Below, piece by piece: positions 39,025-48,563 of a stretch of DNA of 64,000 bases; the stretch's first letter is position 1; each line of letters begins with the position of its first letter. A program made the position numbers and the translations under genes. Below the pieces are notes generated by a model. It saw only the letters and a list, made by a program, of their open reading frames with translations, searched no databases and was not told the DNA's origin. This DNA is from Halorubrum xinjiangense (GTDB lineage: Archaea; Halobacteriota; Halobacteria; Halobacteriales; Haloferacaceae): assembly GCF_900102375.1 (NCBI RefSeq), contig NZ_FNBO01000003.1, forward strand, positions 206,870 to 270,869, read 5' to 3'.

Positions 39025-39894
39025 CTAGAGGAAGTCCTCGACGTGGTCGGCGACCTCCTCGGGAGTGTCGCCGACGGGGACGCCCGCGTCGTTGAGCGCG
39101 TCGATCTTCGACTGCGCGGTGCCGGTGCCGGAGCCGGAGACGATGGCACCCGCGTGGCCCATCCGCTTGCCCGGCGGCGCCGTGCGCCCGGCGATGAAGC
39201 CGGCGACCGGCGTGTCCATGTGTTCGCCGATGAACTTCGCCGCCTGCTCCTCGTCCTCCCCGCCGATCTCGCCGCACATCACGACGGCGTCGGTCTCGGT
39301 GTCGGCCTCGAACGCCTCGAGGGCGTCAACGAAGGAGGTGCCGATGATCGGGTCGCCGCCGATGCCGATGGCGGTCGACTGGCCGAGCCCGCGCTCGGTG
39401 AGGTTATCGACGACTTGGTAGGTCAGGGTGCCGGAGCGAGAGACGAGCCCGACGTTGCCCTCCGAGAAGATGTTGCCGGGGAGGATGCCGAGCTTCGCCT
39501 CGCCGGGCGTGATGATGCCCGGACAGTTCGGCCCGATGAGGCGCGTGTCGGTCTCGCTCAGGCGCTTGTTCACCTTCGCCATGTCCTGGGTGGGGATCCC
39601 CTCGGTGATCGCCACCGCGAGGTCGAGGTCGGTGTCGAGCGCCTCGAACACCGCGTCGGCCGCGAACGCCGGCGGTACGAAGATCACGGAGGCGTCCGCG
39701 TCCTCAGCCTCGACGGCCTCGTCGACGGTGTCGTAGACCGGGACGCCGTCGACCTCCTGGCCGCCCTTGCCGGGCACCGCGCCGGCGACGACGTTTGTGC
39801 CGTACTCGATCATCTGGCCGGCGTGGAACTTGCCCTCCCCGCCGGTGATCCCCTGGACCACCACTCTGGTGTCGTCATCGACGAAAATACTCAT
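39025..39894 (-). CDS. sucD: Succinate-CoA ligase (ADP-forming) subunit alpha
   Basis: This 289-residue alpha subunit has a CoA-binding Rossmann domain ([20 protein letters not shown], about 10-29) and a ligase domain with the phospho-histidine in [14 protein letters not shown] (about 247). It forms SucCD with the beta subunit next door, which interconverts succinyl-CoA and succinate with nucleotide triphosphate synthesis in the TCA cycle. Its ATG overlaps the sucC stop by four bases (ATGA), so the two subunits are translationally coupled. The length matches archaeal SucD. Confidence 0.96.
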   Translation of the reverse strand: MSIFVDDDTRVVVQGITGGEGKFHAGQMIEYGTNVVAGAVPGKGGQEVDGVPVYDTVDEAVEAEDADASVIFVPPAFAADAVFEALDTDLDLAVAITEGIPTQDMAKVNKRLSETDTRLIGPNCPGIITPGEAKLGILPGNIFSEGNVGLVSRSGTLTYQVVDNLTERGLGQSTAIGIGGDPIIGTSFVDALEAFEADTETDAVVMCGEIGGEDEEQAAKFIGEHMDTPVAGFIAGRTAPPGKRMGHAGAIVSGSGTGTAQSKIDALNDAGVPVGDTPEEVADHVEDFL

Positions 39895-41036
39895 TGGGTC
39901 ACCTCGTCAGCGTTCGCGACAGCGCGCTGGACCGCGTCCTCCAGCGTCTCCTCGACCTCGACGAGGTCGGTGTTCAGAATCTCCATCCCCTCCTCGGCGT
40001 TCGTGCCGGCGAGCCGGACGACCACCTTCTTCGGGATCTCGTCGAACTGCTCTAAGGCCTCGTTGATCCCCTTGGCGACCTCGTCGCCGCGGGTGATCCC
40101 GCCGAAGATGTTGAAGACGACCGCGTCGACGTTCTCGTCGGAGAACACCATATCGAGCGCCTGCGTGACGCGCTCGGCCTTCGCGCCGCCGCCGATGTCG
40201 AGGAAGTTCGCGGGCGCGCCGCCGTAGTAGTCGACTAAGTCGAGCGTGGTCATCACGAGCCCGGCGCCGTTGCCGATGATGCCGACGTTACCCGACAGGC
40301 GGACGTAGTCGAAGCCGTACTCGCCGGCCTTCCGTTCGAGGTCGTCCTCGTAGGACTCCTCGGCCATCTCGGCGAGGTCGGGCTGGCGGAACAGCGCGTC
40401 CTCGTCGATGTTCATCACGGCGTCCGCGGCGACCACGTCGCGGTCGCTCGTGATCATGACCGGGTTGACCTCGATCTCGGAGGCGTCGTTCTCCTCGTAG
40501 AGGTCGTACAGCGTCGAGAGGATCGAGGCGACGTCGAGCGCGACGTCGGCGTCGACGCCGGCCTCGTAGACGACCTTGCGGGCCTGATACGGGTGGAGCC
40601 CGAACGCGGGGTCGACGTGCTCGCGCGCGATCGCGTCGGGGTTCTCCTCGGCGACCTCCTCGATGTCCACGCCGCCCTCGGTCGACACCATCAGGACGGG
40701 CTTCCCCTCGCCACGGTCCATCGTGACGCCGACGTACAGCTCGTCGACGAAGTCGACGCCGGACTCGACGAGGACCTGGTCGACGGTGTACCCCTTCAGG
40801 TCCATCCCGAGGATCTCCTCGGCGTACTGCTCCGCCTCCTCGCGGTCAGTCGCGATCTTGATCCCGCCGGCCTTGCCGCGGCCCCCCACGTGGACCTGCG
40901 CTTTGATCGCGGCCGGGTAGCCGATCTCGTCGACCGCGTCGAGCGCCTCGTCGACGCTCGTCGCGAGCCGGGAGTCCGGAACCGGGATCCCGGCGTCCGC
41001 GAAGAGAGACTTCGCTTGATACTCGTGAAGTTTCAT
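39891..41036 (-). CDS. sucC: Succinate-CoA ligase (ADP-forming) subunit beta
   Basis: This 381-residue beta subunit starts [20 protein letters not shown], the standard N-terminus of the ATP-grasp domain. Lysine and glycine-rich loop residues lie in [17 protein letters not shown] (about 44-60). Metal ligands are in [20 protein letters not shown] (about 195-215). The C-terminal CoA-ligase domain has the phosphate-contacting [14 protein letters not shown] (about 311). It is the first gene of sucC-sucD. A TATA-like TTTAAG and the palindrome TCGGTACCGA precede the start. Confidence 0.96.
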   Translation of the reverse strand: MKLHEYQAKSLFADAGIPVPDSRLATSVDEALDAVDEIGYPAAIKAQVHVGGRGKAGGIKIATDREEAEQYAEEILGMDLKGYTVDQVLVESGVDFVDELYVGVTMDRGEGKPVLMVSTEGGVDIEEVAEENPDAIAREHVDPAFGLHPYQARKVVYEAGVDADVALDVASILSTLYDLYEENDASEIEVNPVMITSDRDVVAADAVMNIDEDALFRQPDLAEMAEESYEDDLERKAGEYGFDYVRLSGNVGIIGNGAGLVMTTLDLVDYYGGAPANFLDIGGGAKAERVTQALDMVFSDENVDAVVFNIFGGITRGDEVAKGINEALEQFDEIPKKVVVRLAGTNAEEGMEILNTDLVEVEETLEDAVQRAVANADEVTQ

Positions 41037-41046
41037 CCGTGTGGGA

Positions 41047-41070
41047 TCGGTACCGACATCGGCTTAAATG
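41047..41070 (-). promoter_or_regulatory. sucCD promoter with adjacent palindrome
   Basis: The minus strand carries ATTTAAGCC (about 41062-41070), a TATA-like box 26-34 bases before the sucC ATG. The perfect 10-bp palindrome TCGGTACCGA (41047-41056) lies between it and the start. The palindrome sits where a repressor would block transcription start. Confidence 0.45.
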
Positions 41071-41133
41071 GTTCCGATTCGGCGCGGACGGGCGCCCCGA
41101 AGCCGGCGGATGATCCACCGGAGAACGGTCCCT

Positions 41134-42543
41134 TCAGGCCTCGTCGCCGAGGATGACGCGGTGCGTCATTGCCTCGGGGTCCAGCACCTCGTCGGCCTCC
41201 TCCTCGGTGAGGTACCCCTCGCTGACGGCGACCTCGCGGACGCTCTTGTCCTCGGCGAGCGCCTTTTTGGCGACCTTCGAGGCCTTGTCGTAGCCGATCG
41301 CGGGGTTCAACGCGGTCGCGAGCGCCATCGACTGCTCGACGCGCGTCTCGCAGTGCTCCTCGTTGGCCGCTAGCTTCCCGACGAAGCGCTCGCCGAACGT
41401 CGCGGCGACGTTCGAGAGCAGCTCCGCGGACTCGAGGAAGTTGTGCGCGATGACCGGTTTATAAAGGTTCAGGTCGATCTCGCCGCGGGCCGCACCCGCG
41501 GAGACGGCGGCGTCGTTGCCGACGACCTGCTTGTGGACCTGGTTGACAGACTCCGCGACGACCGGGTTGATCTTCCCGGGCATGATCGAGGAGCCCGGCT
41601 GGTTCTCCGGCTGTTCGACCTCCCCGAGCCCGTTCCGGGGGCCGGAGGCGAGGAGCCGCAGGTCGTTGGCCATCTTGTTGAGGCTGCCCGCGATCGTGCG
41701 GAGCGCGCCGTGGCCCTCGGCCATCGCGTCGTGGGCGGCCTGCGCCTCGAAGTGGTTCTCCGCCTCGCGGAACTCCGTCCCGGTCTCGTCGGAGATGTAC
41801 TCCGCCGCGAGCTCCGGGAAATCGGGGTGGGTGTTGAGCCCGGTCCCGACCGCGGTGCCGCCGAGGGCGAGTTCGCGGAGGTTCGACTGGACGCTCTCGG
41901 CGCGTTCGATCCCCTTCTTGACCTGCGTCCGGTAGCCGCCGAACTCCTGTCCGAGCCGGATCGGGGTCGCGTCCTGGAGGTGCGTCCGGCCGGTCTTGAC
42001 GACGCCGTCGAACTCGGTCTCCTTGGCTTCGAGCTCGGCGTGGAGCGTCTCCAACGCCGGCACGAGGTCCTTCTCGACCGCCTCGAGCGCGGCGACGTGC
42101 ATCGCCGTCGGGATCACGTCGTTCGACGACTGGCCGTAGTTGACGTGGTCGTTGGGATGGACGACGCGGTCGCCGATCTCCGCGCCCGCGATCTCGGCGG
42201 CACGGTTCGCGATCACCTCGTTGGCGTTCATGTTCGAGGAGGTCCCCGAGCCGGTCTGGAACACGTCGACCGGGAACTGGTCGTCGTGGTCGCCCGCGAT
42301 CACCTCGTCCGCGGCGGCGACGATCGCCTCCGCGGTGTCCTCGTCGATGAGGTCGAGGTCGCGGTTCGCCTGCGCCGCCGCCTTCTTCACGACGCCGAGC
42401 GCGCGGATGAACCGCCGGCTCATCGGGATCCCCGAGACGGGGAAGTTCTCGACGGCGCGCTGGGTCTGTGCCCCCCAGTAGGCGTCCGCCGGCACCTGCA
42501 TCTCGCCGAGGCTGTCCTCCTCCGTGCGGTAGTCGTCACCCAT
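41134..42543 (-). CDS. fumC: Fumarate hydratase, class II
   Basis: This 469-residue homotetrameric fumarase of the TCA cycle hydrates fumarate to malate without an iron-sulfur cluster. Family signatures are YWGAQTQRAVENFPVSG (about 24-40), TGSGTSSNMNANEVIANRA (about 95-113), HPNDHVNYGQSSND (about 125-138, active-site histidine region), TGRTHLQDATPIRLGQE (about 185) and the fumarase/lyase signature GSSIMPGKINPV (about 318-329). The ATG at 42543 is preferred to an upstream in-frame one since MGDDYRTEEDSLGEM is the usual N-terminus. It lies behind the sucCD operon with a 97-base gap and could have its own promoter (CTTTTACAG near 42567). Confidence 0.96.
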   Translation of the reverse strand: MGDDYRTEEDSLGEMQVPADAYWGAQTQRAVENFPVSGIPMSRRFIRALGVVKKAAAQANRDLDLIDEDTAEAIVAAADEVIAGDHDDQFPVDVFQTGSGTSSNMNANEVIANRAAEIAGAEIGDRVVHPNDHVNYGQSSNDVIPTAMHVAALEAVEKDLVPALETLHAELEAKETEFDGVVKTGRTHLQDATPIRLGQEFGGYRTQVKKGIERAESVQSNLRELALGGTAVGTGLNTHPDFPELAAEYISDETGTEFREAENHFEAQAAHDAMAEGHGALRTIAGSLNKMANDLRLLASGPRNGLGEVEQPENQPGSSIMPGKINPVVAESVNQVHKQVVGNDAAVSAGAARGEIDLNLYKPVIAHNFLESAELLSNVAATFGERFVGKLAANEEHCETRVEQSMALATALNPAIGYDKASKVAKKALAEDKSVREVAVSEGYLTEEEADEVLDPEAMTHRVILGDEA

Positions 42544-42700
42544 GCGCCGACCTTCCCGCGAGACGCTGTAAAAGGTACTGGAAGCCGCCAACGCCGTAGA
42601 ATCGTGTGGTTAAGTACCAATATATTCGGTAACAGGGACCAAGTACGGGCGGTCGAGAAAATCGAGGAAAACGGCCGAAAATCGGCGCAAACGCTTGGCC

Positions 42701-42710
42701 CTTATATATC
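42701..42710 (+). promoter_or_regulatory. TATA box of the membrane-protein gene at 42737
   Basis: CTTATATATC lies 27-36 bases before the ATG, an exact fit to an archaeal TATA position. Confidence 0.55.
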
Positions 42711-42736
42711 GGTCCGCCGCCAACGACCGGGCGCAC

Positions 42737-43324
42737 ATGAACTCGAACGACTCAGCGATCGGAACGGCGCTCGACCGCGACACGGTCCGGTCGACGAGTA
42801 AACTCCTGATCGGCGCGCTGGCGGTCGTCGGCGTCCTCGCCGTCATCACCCTGCTGCCGGGCGCCGACCGGCTCGTTCCCTTTGCCCCGGTGACGTTCGC
42901 CGCGGTCGCGACGGCCGTCGTCACGCTCGCGGTGGCGGGCATCCTCCTGTACGCGGCGCCCAAGTTCGCGCTACTGACGCGGCTGGCGCTCGGCGGGCGC
43001 GGCGCCGATGGCGAGGGCGACGCGCCGCCGAGCCGGATCGCCGAGAACGCAGGCGGCGTGGTCCACTGGCTCGTCGTCTTCGGCGCCGTCCTCGTCGCAT
43101 ACCGCGGGCTCGCGGGCGCCGCGGTCCCGCTGTTGAACGGCGCCGCGTGGGCGTACGACGCCGCCTTCCTGTTCGTCGCGCTCGTCCCCGTCGTGTTCCT
43201 CGTCGCCCGCCTGACCGTCACCGTCGACCCGCTGGCCGAGGCGGTGGCCGACCGCGTCGCGGGCGAGGCGTCCGACGGTGAAGCCGACGAACCGACCGCG
43301 ACCGACGACCGAGAGGACGGCTGA
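42737..43324 (+). CDS. Four-helix membrane protein, uncharacterised
   Basis: This 195-residue protein has hydrophobic segments at about 22-42 (LLIGALAVVGVLAVITLL), 50-73, 102-120 (HWLVVFGAVLVAYRGLAGAA) and 132-152. The acidic termini and Asp/Glu-rich tail are haloarchaeal traits. The ATG at 42737 follows the TATA box. The gene lies divergent from fumC and convergent with the next minus-strand gene. It may belong to one of the small haloarchaeal membrane-protein families; I do not recognise which. Confidence 0.72.
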   Translation: MNSNDSAIGTALDRDTVRSTSKLLIGALAVVGVLAVITLLPGADRLVPFAPVTFAAVATAVVTLAVAGILLYAAPKFALLTRLALGGRGADGEGDAPPSRIAENAGGVVHWLVVFGAVLVAYRGLAGAAVPLLNGAAWAYDAAFLFVALVPVVFLVARLTVTVDPLAEAVADRVAGEASDGEADEPTATDDREDG

Positions 43325-43338
43325 TCGGAAGCGCCCAG

Positions 43339-43872
43339 TCAGCCCTCTTTAAAAACGAACGGGAGCGTCACGAGCGCCCCATTGAACCCGAACGCGACCA
43401 GCAACAGCAGCCCGAGCGGCGGCTCCTCGCCCGGATAGGTGGCGAGGAGGACGAGCGATCCGATCCCCAGCGCGGCCAACCCAAGCGTCAGCGCGGCGTC
43501 CGACCACCGGTTCCAGGCGTCGTCGAGCGCGGGTTCGAGCCGCGCGAGCGGCCAGTCGGTCTCGGAGCCGTCGCCGGCGCGGTCGGCGCGGTCCGTCCAC
43601 GGCGTGTCGTCGGCGGACTCGTCGAGCCACTCGTCCCCGTCGGCGGTCGTTTCTCCGTCGTTTTCGGGACCCCACTCGTTTCGGCCGAGCAACCGTTGGA
43701 CCCCCGAACGCCCCGCGGCCGCGAGCAGCGTCGCCGTCCCGAGCGCCGCGAGTCCGCCGAGGACGGCCGGAGACGTGACGCGCGCTTCGAGGGCGAGGAA
43801 GAGCGAGATGAACGCCAGCAGCGAGACCGCGGCGAGGGTCCCGCGGAGGGCGCGAGCGATGGCGGAGCGCAT
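43339..43872 (-). CDS. Membrane protein, uncharacterised
   Basis: This 177-residue protein has two hydrophobic helices at the N-terminus (about 12-28 and 33-52), a long acidic cytoplasmic middle (about 60-120, with WGPENDGETTADGDEW) and two more helices at the end (about 127-143, 150-170). No catalytic motif is visible. It lies 42 bases behind bolA and may be the last gene of a trmB-bolA transcript. Function unknown. Confidence 0.7.
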   Translation of the reverse strand: MRSAIARALRGTLAAVSLLAFISLFLALEARVTSPAVLGGLAALGTATLLAAAGRSGVQRLLGRNEWGPENDGETTADGDEWLDESADDTPWTDRADRAGDGSETDWPLARLEPALDDAWNRWSDAALTLGLAALGIGSLVLLATYPGEEPPLGLLLLVAFGFNGALVTLPFVFKEG

Positions 43873-43914
43873 CGACGTGGAGGGCTCGCGGATTTGGCGG
43901 GTCGGAGCCGGCGG

Positions 43915-44238
43915 TCAGGCCCCGTCGACCGGGAACAGCCCGGCCTCGCGGAGATCGGCGTCGAGGGTCCCGTCGCCGTGTTTCGCGTACGCCTCGGGGG
44001 TGTACGTCTTGATCTCCAAGGCGTGGACGGACTGCGTCATGTGGTCGCCCACCGCGTCGTACACGCGCCGGTGCTGGTCGACGAGGGACTCGCCCTCGAA
44101 GGCGGGCGAGACGACGACGGCCGCGAAGTGGGCGTCCTCGTCCTCGTCGTTGTGGATCCGGGGCGCGGTCACGCTGGCGACCGCGTCGGGGAGGTTCCCC
44201 TCGATGAGATCGGCGACCTCGTCGGGTTCGATCGGCAT
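43915..44238 (-). CDS. bolA: BolA-family protein
   Basis: This 107-residue protein has a single BolA/KH-like fold. DAHFAAVVVSPAFEGESLVDQ (about 35-55) and HRRVYDAVGDHMTQSVHALE (about 56-75) carry the family's histidine/serine pattern (H-F, S-x-F-x-G, L-V-x-x-H-R). BolA proteins bind Fe-S clusters together with monothiol glutaredoxins or act as regulators. They are less common in archaea than in bacteria but regular in haloarchaea. It follows trmB by 39 bases. No glutaredoxin is in the window. Confidence 0.88.
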   Translation of the reverse strand: MPIEPDEVADLIEGNLPDAVASVTAPRIHNDEDEDAHFAAVVVSPAFEGESLVDQHRRVYDAVGDHMTQSVHALEIKTYTPEAYAKHGDGTLDADLREAGLFPVDGA

Positions 44239-44277
44239 GGTCCCGCTCGGTCGCGGAGGGGCAAAAGTCGACCGGCG

Positions 44278-45375
44278 TTACTCCGCCGGTTCGGCGTCGA
44301 GTTCGGCGCCGACGCCCGTCACCCGGATCCGGTCCGCCTCCACCTCCTCGTAGGTCGCGCCCCACCCGCCGACGGTCCATCGTTCCTCCCCGTCGTCGAC
44401 GACCATGGAAGCGGTGCCCGTCAGCGCCATGACGCTCGGGGCCTGGTCGCCGTCGACCGCGGCGTCCGAGAGGTGTTCGGCGTCGACGACCTCGCCGGAG
44501 ACGGTCACCGACCGGTCGCCGTCGGTCTCGCGCCCCTCGATCTCGACCCGGAGGGGCTCGTCCCCGCGGATTAGGGCGCGGTTCTCGAGCAGGAACTGTC
44601 GGATGTCCGCGTACCGCTTTGGGCCGGCCATGTCGGCCTCGTACGCAACGGGGGAGGGGAGCCACGTGAAAAGCAGGAAGTGCCAGAAGAAGACGTACGT
44701 GAACGAGCGGTTGCGGAGGATGAGCCCGTAGTCTTCCACCGCGGCGGGGTTCGGCGCGAACGCCGTGCGGCGCAGGTCGGAGGTGAGCACGAACGGCGCG
44801 GGCCGGGAGAGGCGGTGGGCCGCGCTCACGGCCCCCTCGTAGTCGGCGTCCGCGAGCGGCTCGTCCCCGTCGCGGCCGAGGATCGTGACGTTGACCGTGA
44901 CCCCGCGGTCGCGGGCGTCGGCCAGGTCGCCGCGCAGCGCCTCGAACTGGTCCCGGGTGAGCGTCGCGTGGACCTGCGTCTCGGCGTCCCGGACGAACGT
45001 CCGGGCCGCTTCGAGGACCGTGTCGAACCGCTTGACGATGCTGACCGTCTGAGTGTCGAGCGTCGGCCGCTCGTAGCGCTCCTCGATCTCCTCGGCGGCC
45101 GACTCGAACGCGCTCGCGCGGTCGGTGAGCCCAGAGACGATCGTCTCCGGGTCGGTCGCGCGAGCCTGGAACGTCTCCTGTTCGTACAGCTCCACGTACC
45201 CGAAGTCGTCGAGGTCGCGGAGCACGTCGTATATCCGCGCGTCGGGGACGTCGCTGGCCTGTGCGACCTCGGTCGCGGAGGCGGTCCCCAGTTCGAGCAG
45301 CGTGACGTACGCGTTCGCCTGATAGTAAGAGAGGTCCGCGGCCTGGAGCGTCTCCAGGAGTTCCTCGGTGTCCAT
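44278..45375 (-). CDS. TrmB-family sugar-responsive transcriptional regulator
   Basis: This 365-residue protein has an N-terminal winged HTH (about 12-70, ELGTASATEVAQASDVPDAR as recognition region), a coiled linker and a C-terminal TrmB ligand-binding domain (about 110-365, FTWLPSPVAYEADMAGPKRY). In Thermococcus TrmB represses the trehalose/maltose ABC operon, and in Halobacterium TrmB controls central carbon metabolism. Here it lies at the left edge of a trehalose-type transport and trehalase cluster, so it is the likely regulator. The ATG 45375 is used; a TTG three codons upstream is possible. An AT-rich TATA box (45400-45408) precedes it. Confidence 0.88.
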   Translation of the reverse strand: MDTEELLETLQAADLSYYQANAYVTLLELGTASATEVAQASDVPDARIYDVLRDLDDFGYVELYEQETFQARATDPETIVSGLTDRASAFESAAEEIEERYERPTLDTQTVSIVKRFDTVLEAARTFVRDAETQVHATLTRDQFEALRGDLADARDRGVTVNVTILGRDGDEPLADADYEGAVSAAHRLSRPAPFVLTSDLRRTAFAPNPAAVEDYGLILRNRSFTYVFFWHFLLFTWLPSPVAYEADMAGPKRYADIRQFLLENRALIRGDEPLRVEIEGRETDGDRSVTVSGEVVDAEHLSDAAVDGDQAPSVMALTGTASMVVDDGEERWTVGGWGATYEEVEADRIRVTGVGAELDAEPAE

Positions 45376-45379
45376 GACG

Positions 45380-45408
45380 ATCAATTAACCACCTCGGTGT
45401 ATAAAAAT
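45380..45408 (-). promoter_or_regulatory. trmB promoter with TAATTGATC motif
   Basis: The minus strand reads TTTTTATAC (TATA box, 45400-45408) and then GGTTAATTGATC (45379-45390) between the box and the ATG. A similar TAATTnATcA motif occurs in front of the binding-protein, MalK and trehalase genes. Binding by TrmB is inferred. Confidence 0.4.
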
Positions 45409-45441
45409 CATCAAGACGGTTCGGCCGTCGCCGCCGCGATC

Positions 45442-46797
45442 TCACCTGACGTCCGGATAAGGGACCGGTCCGTCGAGGAGCGGGTCGTCTGTCGACTCCA
45501 TCCACGACTCCAGCTCGTCCCGCAGGCGGTCGAGCGCGTCGGCGTGGGCCGGGTCCGGGTCGCTCGCCTCGGCCGCCGGCTCGAACGGCTTCTTGTCCGA
45601 GGCGAGGTTCTCAGACTCGTGCGGGTCCGCCTCGAGGTCGTACAGCTCCTCCGTGGGGCGCTGCGGGACGTGGAACTCCTCGTGGACCGCTCGGCCCGAG
45701 GCGGTCGGCGCGACGTCCATCGGAACGAACACCCTCGGGAGCACGGAGAAGTTCCGGACGTACTTGTACCGCTCCGTCCGGATCGTGCGGATCGGGTTGT
45801 AGCGGTCGTGCCACGTCATCTCGGCGAAGATCCGGTCGCGGCCCTCGTGCGGTTCCCCGCGGAGCAGCGGCGCGAACGACTCGCCGGAGGTGTCCGTCGG
45901 CGGCTCGACGCCGAGCAGGTCCAGCATCGTCGGCGTGAAGTCGACGTTGGTGACGAGCGACTCGTGGACCTCGCCGCCCGCGACTGCGCCCGGGTGGTGG
46001 ACGACGAGCGCGGTCTCGATTCCGGGGTCGTAACAGGTTCCCTTCGCGCGCGGGATCGCCAGCCCGTGGTCGGTCGTGAACACGAAGACCGTCTCCTCGG
46101 CCAGCCCGGCGTCGGCGAGCGACTCGCGGTAGCGACCCACCGCCGGGTCCAGCACCTCCGCGATCACCGACCGGAGGTCGGCGACGTCCTCCCGGACCCC
46201 CGGCGCGTCCGGGAGGTACGGGAAGTCGTCGAGCGGGACCTCGTCGGGATCGTAGGCGTCGTAGGTTCCCTCGGAGAGGTACTCCCGGCGGAACGGGCGG
46301 TGCGGCTCCTCGATGCCGATCGAGACGAAGAAGGGGTCGTCCGCGTCCGCGCGCTCGGCGAAGAAGTCGTCGACGACGTCGACGAGTTCGAGCGCGCGCT
46401 TCGTCCCGCTGTCGACGTAGTCGTAGCCGAGCCGCTCGGGCTCGTCGGGCACCTCGTGCTGGAAGCCGAGCAGGGCCGTCTCGTAGCCCGCCGATCGGAG
46501 GCGCTTCGGGAGGGTCTCCCAGTCCTCGCCGAGCGCCCAGCCCATGTGTGCGAGCCCCATGACGCCGTTCTCGTGGGGGTAGTAGCCCGTCATCATGCTG
46601 GACCGGCTGGGCGAACACTGCGGGGCCGAACAGAAGCTGTTTGCCATCCGCGCGCCGTCGGCCGCGAGCGCGTCGATGTTCGGCGTGTCGACGTCGGCCC
46701 CGTAGCAGCTGAGGTGTTGGCCGAGGTCGTGACAGTGAACGAGGACGAGATTCGGGCGGTCCAGCGAGTCGGGTGCGGTGTCGGCTCCGTTCGTCAT
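45442..46797 (-). CDS. Sulfatase (S1 family), cytoplasmic
   Basis: This 451-residue type I sulfatase has the formylglycine motif C61-S-P-S-R65 (in SAPQCSPSRSSMMTGY), metal-ligand candidates Asp24 in HCHDLGQHL and Asp-His in FTTDHGLAIP, and a C-terminal TERYKYVRNFSVLP strand. There is no signal peptide, so it acts inside the cell on imported substrate. It sits between trmB and the divergent binding-protein gene of a trehalose-type ABC system, which makes a sulfated sugar (for example 2-sulfotrehalose) the most attractive substrate. The assigned start MTNGADTAPD follows a TATA-like CTATTTATG. A much longer overlapping open frame is an artefact. Confidence 0.88.
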   Translation of the reverse strand: MTNGADTAPDSLDRPNLVLVHCHDLGQHLSCYGADVDTPNIDALAADGARMANSFCSAPQCSPSRSSMMTGYYPHENGVMGLAHMGWALGEDWETLPKRLRSAGYETALLGFQHEVPDEPERLGYDYVDSGTKRALELVDVVDDFFAERADADDPFFVSIGIEEPHRPFRREYLSEGTYDAYDPDEVPLDDFPYLPDAPGVREDVADLRSVIAEVLDPAVGRYRESLADAGLAEETVFVFTTDHGLAIPRAKGTCYDPGIETALVVHHPGAVAGGEVHESLVTNVDFTPTMLDLLGVEPPTDTSGESFAPLLRGEPHEGRDRIFAEMTWHDRYNPIRTIRTERYKYVRNFSVLPRVFVPMDVAPTASGRAVHEEFHVPQRPTEELYDLEADPHESENLASDKKPFEPAAEASDPDPAHADALDRLRDELESWMESTDDPLLDGPVPYPDVR

Positions 46798-46878
46798 ATC
46801 CCCCACTAACCGCCGATACACCCATAAATAGCCGTGATCGCGTGCCGCGTCGGGTCGACTGAGATTAGTAACTATACC

Positions 46879-46891
46879 GGTAATTAATAAG
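46879..46891 (+). promoter_or_regulatory. Promoter/operator region of the binding-protein gene
   Basis: GGTAATTAATAAG lies about 39-51 bases before the ATG. It combines a TATA-like core with the TAATTnAT motif shared by other promoters in the cluster. Divergent transcription of the sulfatase uses the other side of the same gap. Confidence 0.4.
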
Positions 46892-46929
46892 CAAATTTGA
46901 AGTAAGTGGGCCGACTGGGTTGGGACGAC

Positions 46930-48255
46930 ATGTCCGATGATCGATCCTGTACTACGCGGCGGAACGTGCTGAAGACGACCGGCACCGCGTCGGTACTCGG
47001 GAGCGTCGCGCTCGCGGGCTGCTCCGGCAACGGCGGGGACGGCGGAGACGGCTCCGACGGAAGCGACGGCGGCGACGGCTCCGACGGCGACGACGGAGGG
47101 GACGGCGGGAGTAACAACCTCGAGATCACGGGCGTCTGGTCCGGCGGCGAGCAGGAGTCGTTCACCAAGGTGATGGACTTCGTGGAGGAGTCGACGGGCA
47201 TGAGCCTGGAGTACTTCCCGCGCGACACCGACAGCCTGCTCACCGGGACCCTGATGGACTACGAGTCCGGCGTCGCCTCCGCGGACATCGTCGTGATGCC
47301 CTCGCCGGCGCGGATCATCTCGGACGCCGAGAACGGTCACCTCGCGCCGGTCGGCGACGCGTGGAACGCCGACAACTTCGCGGTCGACCCGTCGCGAGTC
47401 ACCGTCGACGGCGAAGTGTACGCCGCGCCGTTCAAGATGGACCTCAAGCCCGGCTTCTGGTATCGCAAGTCGTTCTTCGACGAGCACGGCCTCTCCGAGC
47501 CCGAGAGCTGGGACGAGTTCATGACCCTGCTCGACGACATCTCGGGGATCGAGGGCGTCGACGCGCCCATCGCCTCCGGGAACGGCACCGGCTGGCCGCT
47601 CAGCGACCTCACCGAGGGCTTCTTCATGCGGCAGGAGGACGGCGCGTCGCTCCAGCAGGGGCTCATCGACGGCGACGCCTCCATGACCGACGACCGGGTC
47701 GCGACGGCGTTCGACGAGATCAAGACCCTCCACGAGGAGGGGTACTTCAGCCAGACCCGCGACTTCGGCGTCCAGTACGAGTACTTTTGGGACAACAGCC
47801 TCCCGCTGTACTTCATGGGCTCGTTCACGCCGGCGCAGGACGCGGTCGAGGACCCGTCGGACCTCGGCGTCTTCCGACTGCCCGGCGTCGACGGCATCTC
47901 CTCGTCCGTCAACTGGTTCACCGTGCCGACGTACTCGGACAACGTCGACGCCGCCCGCGACGCCCTGAGCTCGTTCGTCTCCGCCGAGGGGCAGCAGGTG
48001 TGGGTCGAGGACGGCGGCTTCATCGCCTCCAACACCGAGGTGCCGGACGACGCCTACGAAATCGAAGTGATGGCGAACCTGCCGGACCTCGCTGCCGAGG
48101 TGACCGTCGTACCCGACCTCGACGACGCGCTCGGGAACCCGTTCCAGCAGGAGTTCTGGTCGGTCCTCAAGGGCCTGTGGGCCACGCCCGACACGCCGAC
48201 CGACGAGATCACCAGCTCGCTCGACGACGCCCACCAGGAGACGCTTAACGACTAA
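46930..48255 (+). CDS. Sugar ABC transporter substrate-binding lipoprotein
   Basis: This 441-residue family 1 solute-binding protein has a Tat signal TRRNVLKTTGTASVLG and a lipobox Leu-Ala-Gly-Cys31, so it is folded before export and lipid-anchored outside. A Gly/Asp-rich linker (about 33-58) lifts the binding domain from the membrane. The mature part (ITGVWSGGEQESFTKVMDFV, and FKMDLKPGFWYRKSFFDEHG) fits maltose/trehalose-type binding proteins. Uniquely placed, it is transcribed away from the sulfatase and toward the permease genes, which face it. It should work with the two permeases and the MalK-type ATPase. Confidence 0.9.
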   Translation: MSDDRSCTTRRNVLKTTGTASVLGSVALAGCSGNGGDGGDGSDGSDGGDGSDGDDGGDGGSNNLEITGVWSGGEQESFTKVMDFVEESTGMSLEYFPRDTDSLLTGTLMDYESGVASADIVVMPSPARIISDAENGHLAPVGDAWNADNFAVDPSRVTVDGEVYAAPFKMDLKPGFWYRKSFFDEHGLSEPESWDEFMTLLDDISGIEGVDAPIASGNGTGWPLSDLTEGFFMRQEDGASLQQGLIDGDASMTDDRVATAFDEIKTLHEEGYFSQTRDFGVQYEYFWDNSLPLYFMGSFTPAQDAVEDPSDLGVFRLPGVDGISSSVNWFTVPTYSDNVDAARDALSSFVSAEGQQVWVEDGGFIASNTEVPDDAYEIEVMANLPDLAAEVTVVPDLDDALGNPFQQEFWSVLKGLWATPDTPTDEITSSLDDAHQETLND

Positions 48256-48257
48256 CG

Positions 48258-48563
48258 ATGGAGTCGACGTCGACCGCGGACGACCGGAGCGACCGCCGCG
48301 GGTCGCTGGCGCAAATGTTCGACCCCGAGGAGCTCCGCCGACGCAACCTCGTCTCGCTCGGGATGGACGTCCTCATCCTCGTGACGACGGGCTTCCTCGC
48401 CATCCTGTTTACGATGGGGTTCTGGCCGTCGGTCATCGGGGTGGTCCCGATGGCGACGCTTCTGTACTTCGGGTGGGCCTCCTCGAAGGCGTTCTTCGTC
48501 GCGCAGGCGCTCGCGATCGCGGTATCGCTGCTCGGCACCGCGACCGGCACGCTGCCGTACTGA
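48258..48563 (+). CDS. Small membrane protein linked to the binding-protein gene
   Basis: This 101-residue protein starts two bases after the binding-protein stop, so it is almost surely on the same transcript. It has a polar N-terminus (1-30) and three hydrophobic segments (about 34-52 MDVLILVTTGFLAILFTMG, 56-72, 77-96). No family is recognised. It could be a small accessory or stabilising subunit of the ABC system, a role based only on location. Confidence 0.7.
   Translation: MESTSTADDRSDRRGSLAQMFDPEELRRRNLVSLGMDVLILVTTGFLAILFTMGFWPSVIGVVPMATLLYFGWASSKAFFVAQALAIAVSLLGTATGTLPY

Noticed and set aside
46798..48234. Long minus-strand frame extending the sulfatase upstream through the binding-protein gene
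   Set aside because: It is the antisense shadow of the binding-protein gene; the sulfatase starts at 46797 with a normal N-terminus.
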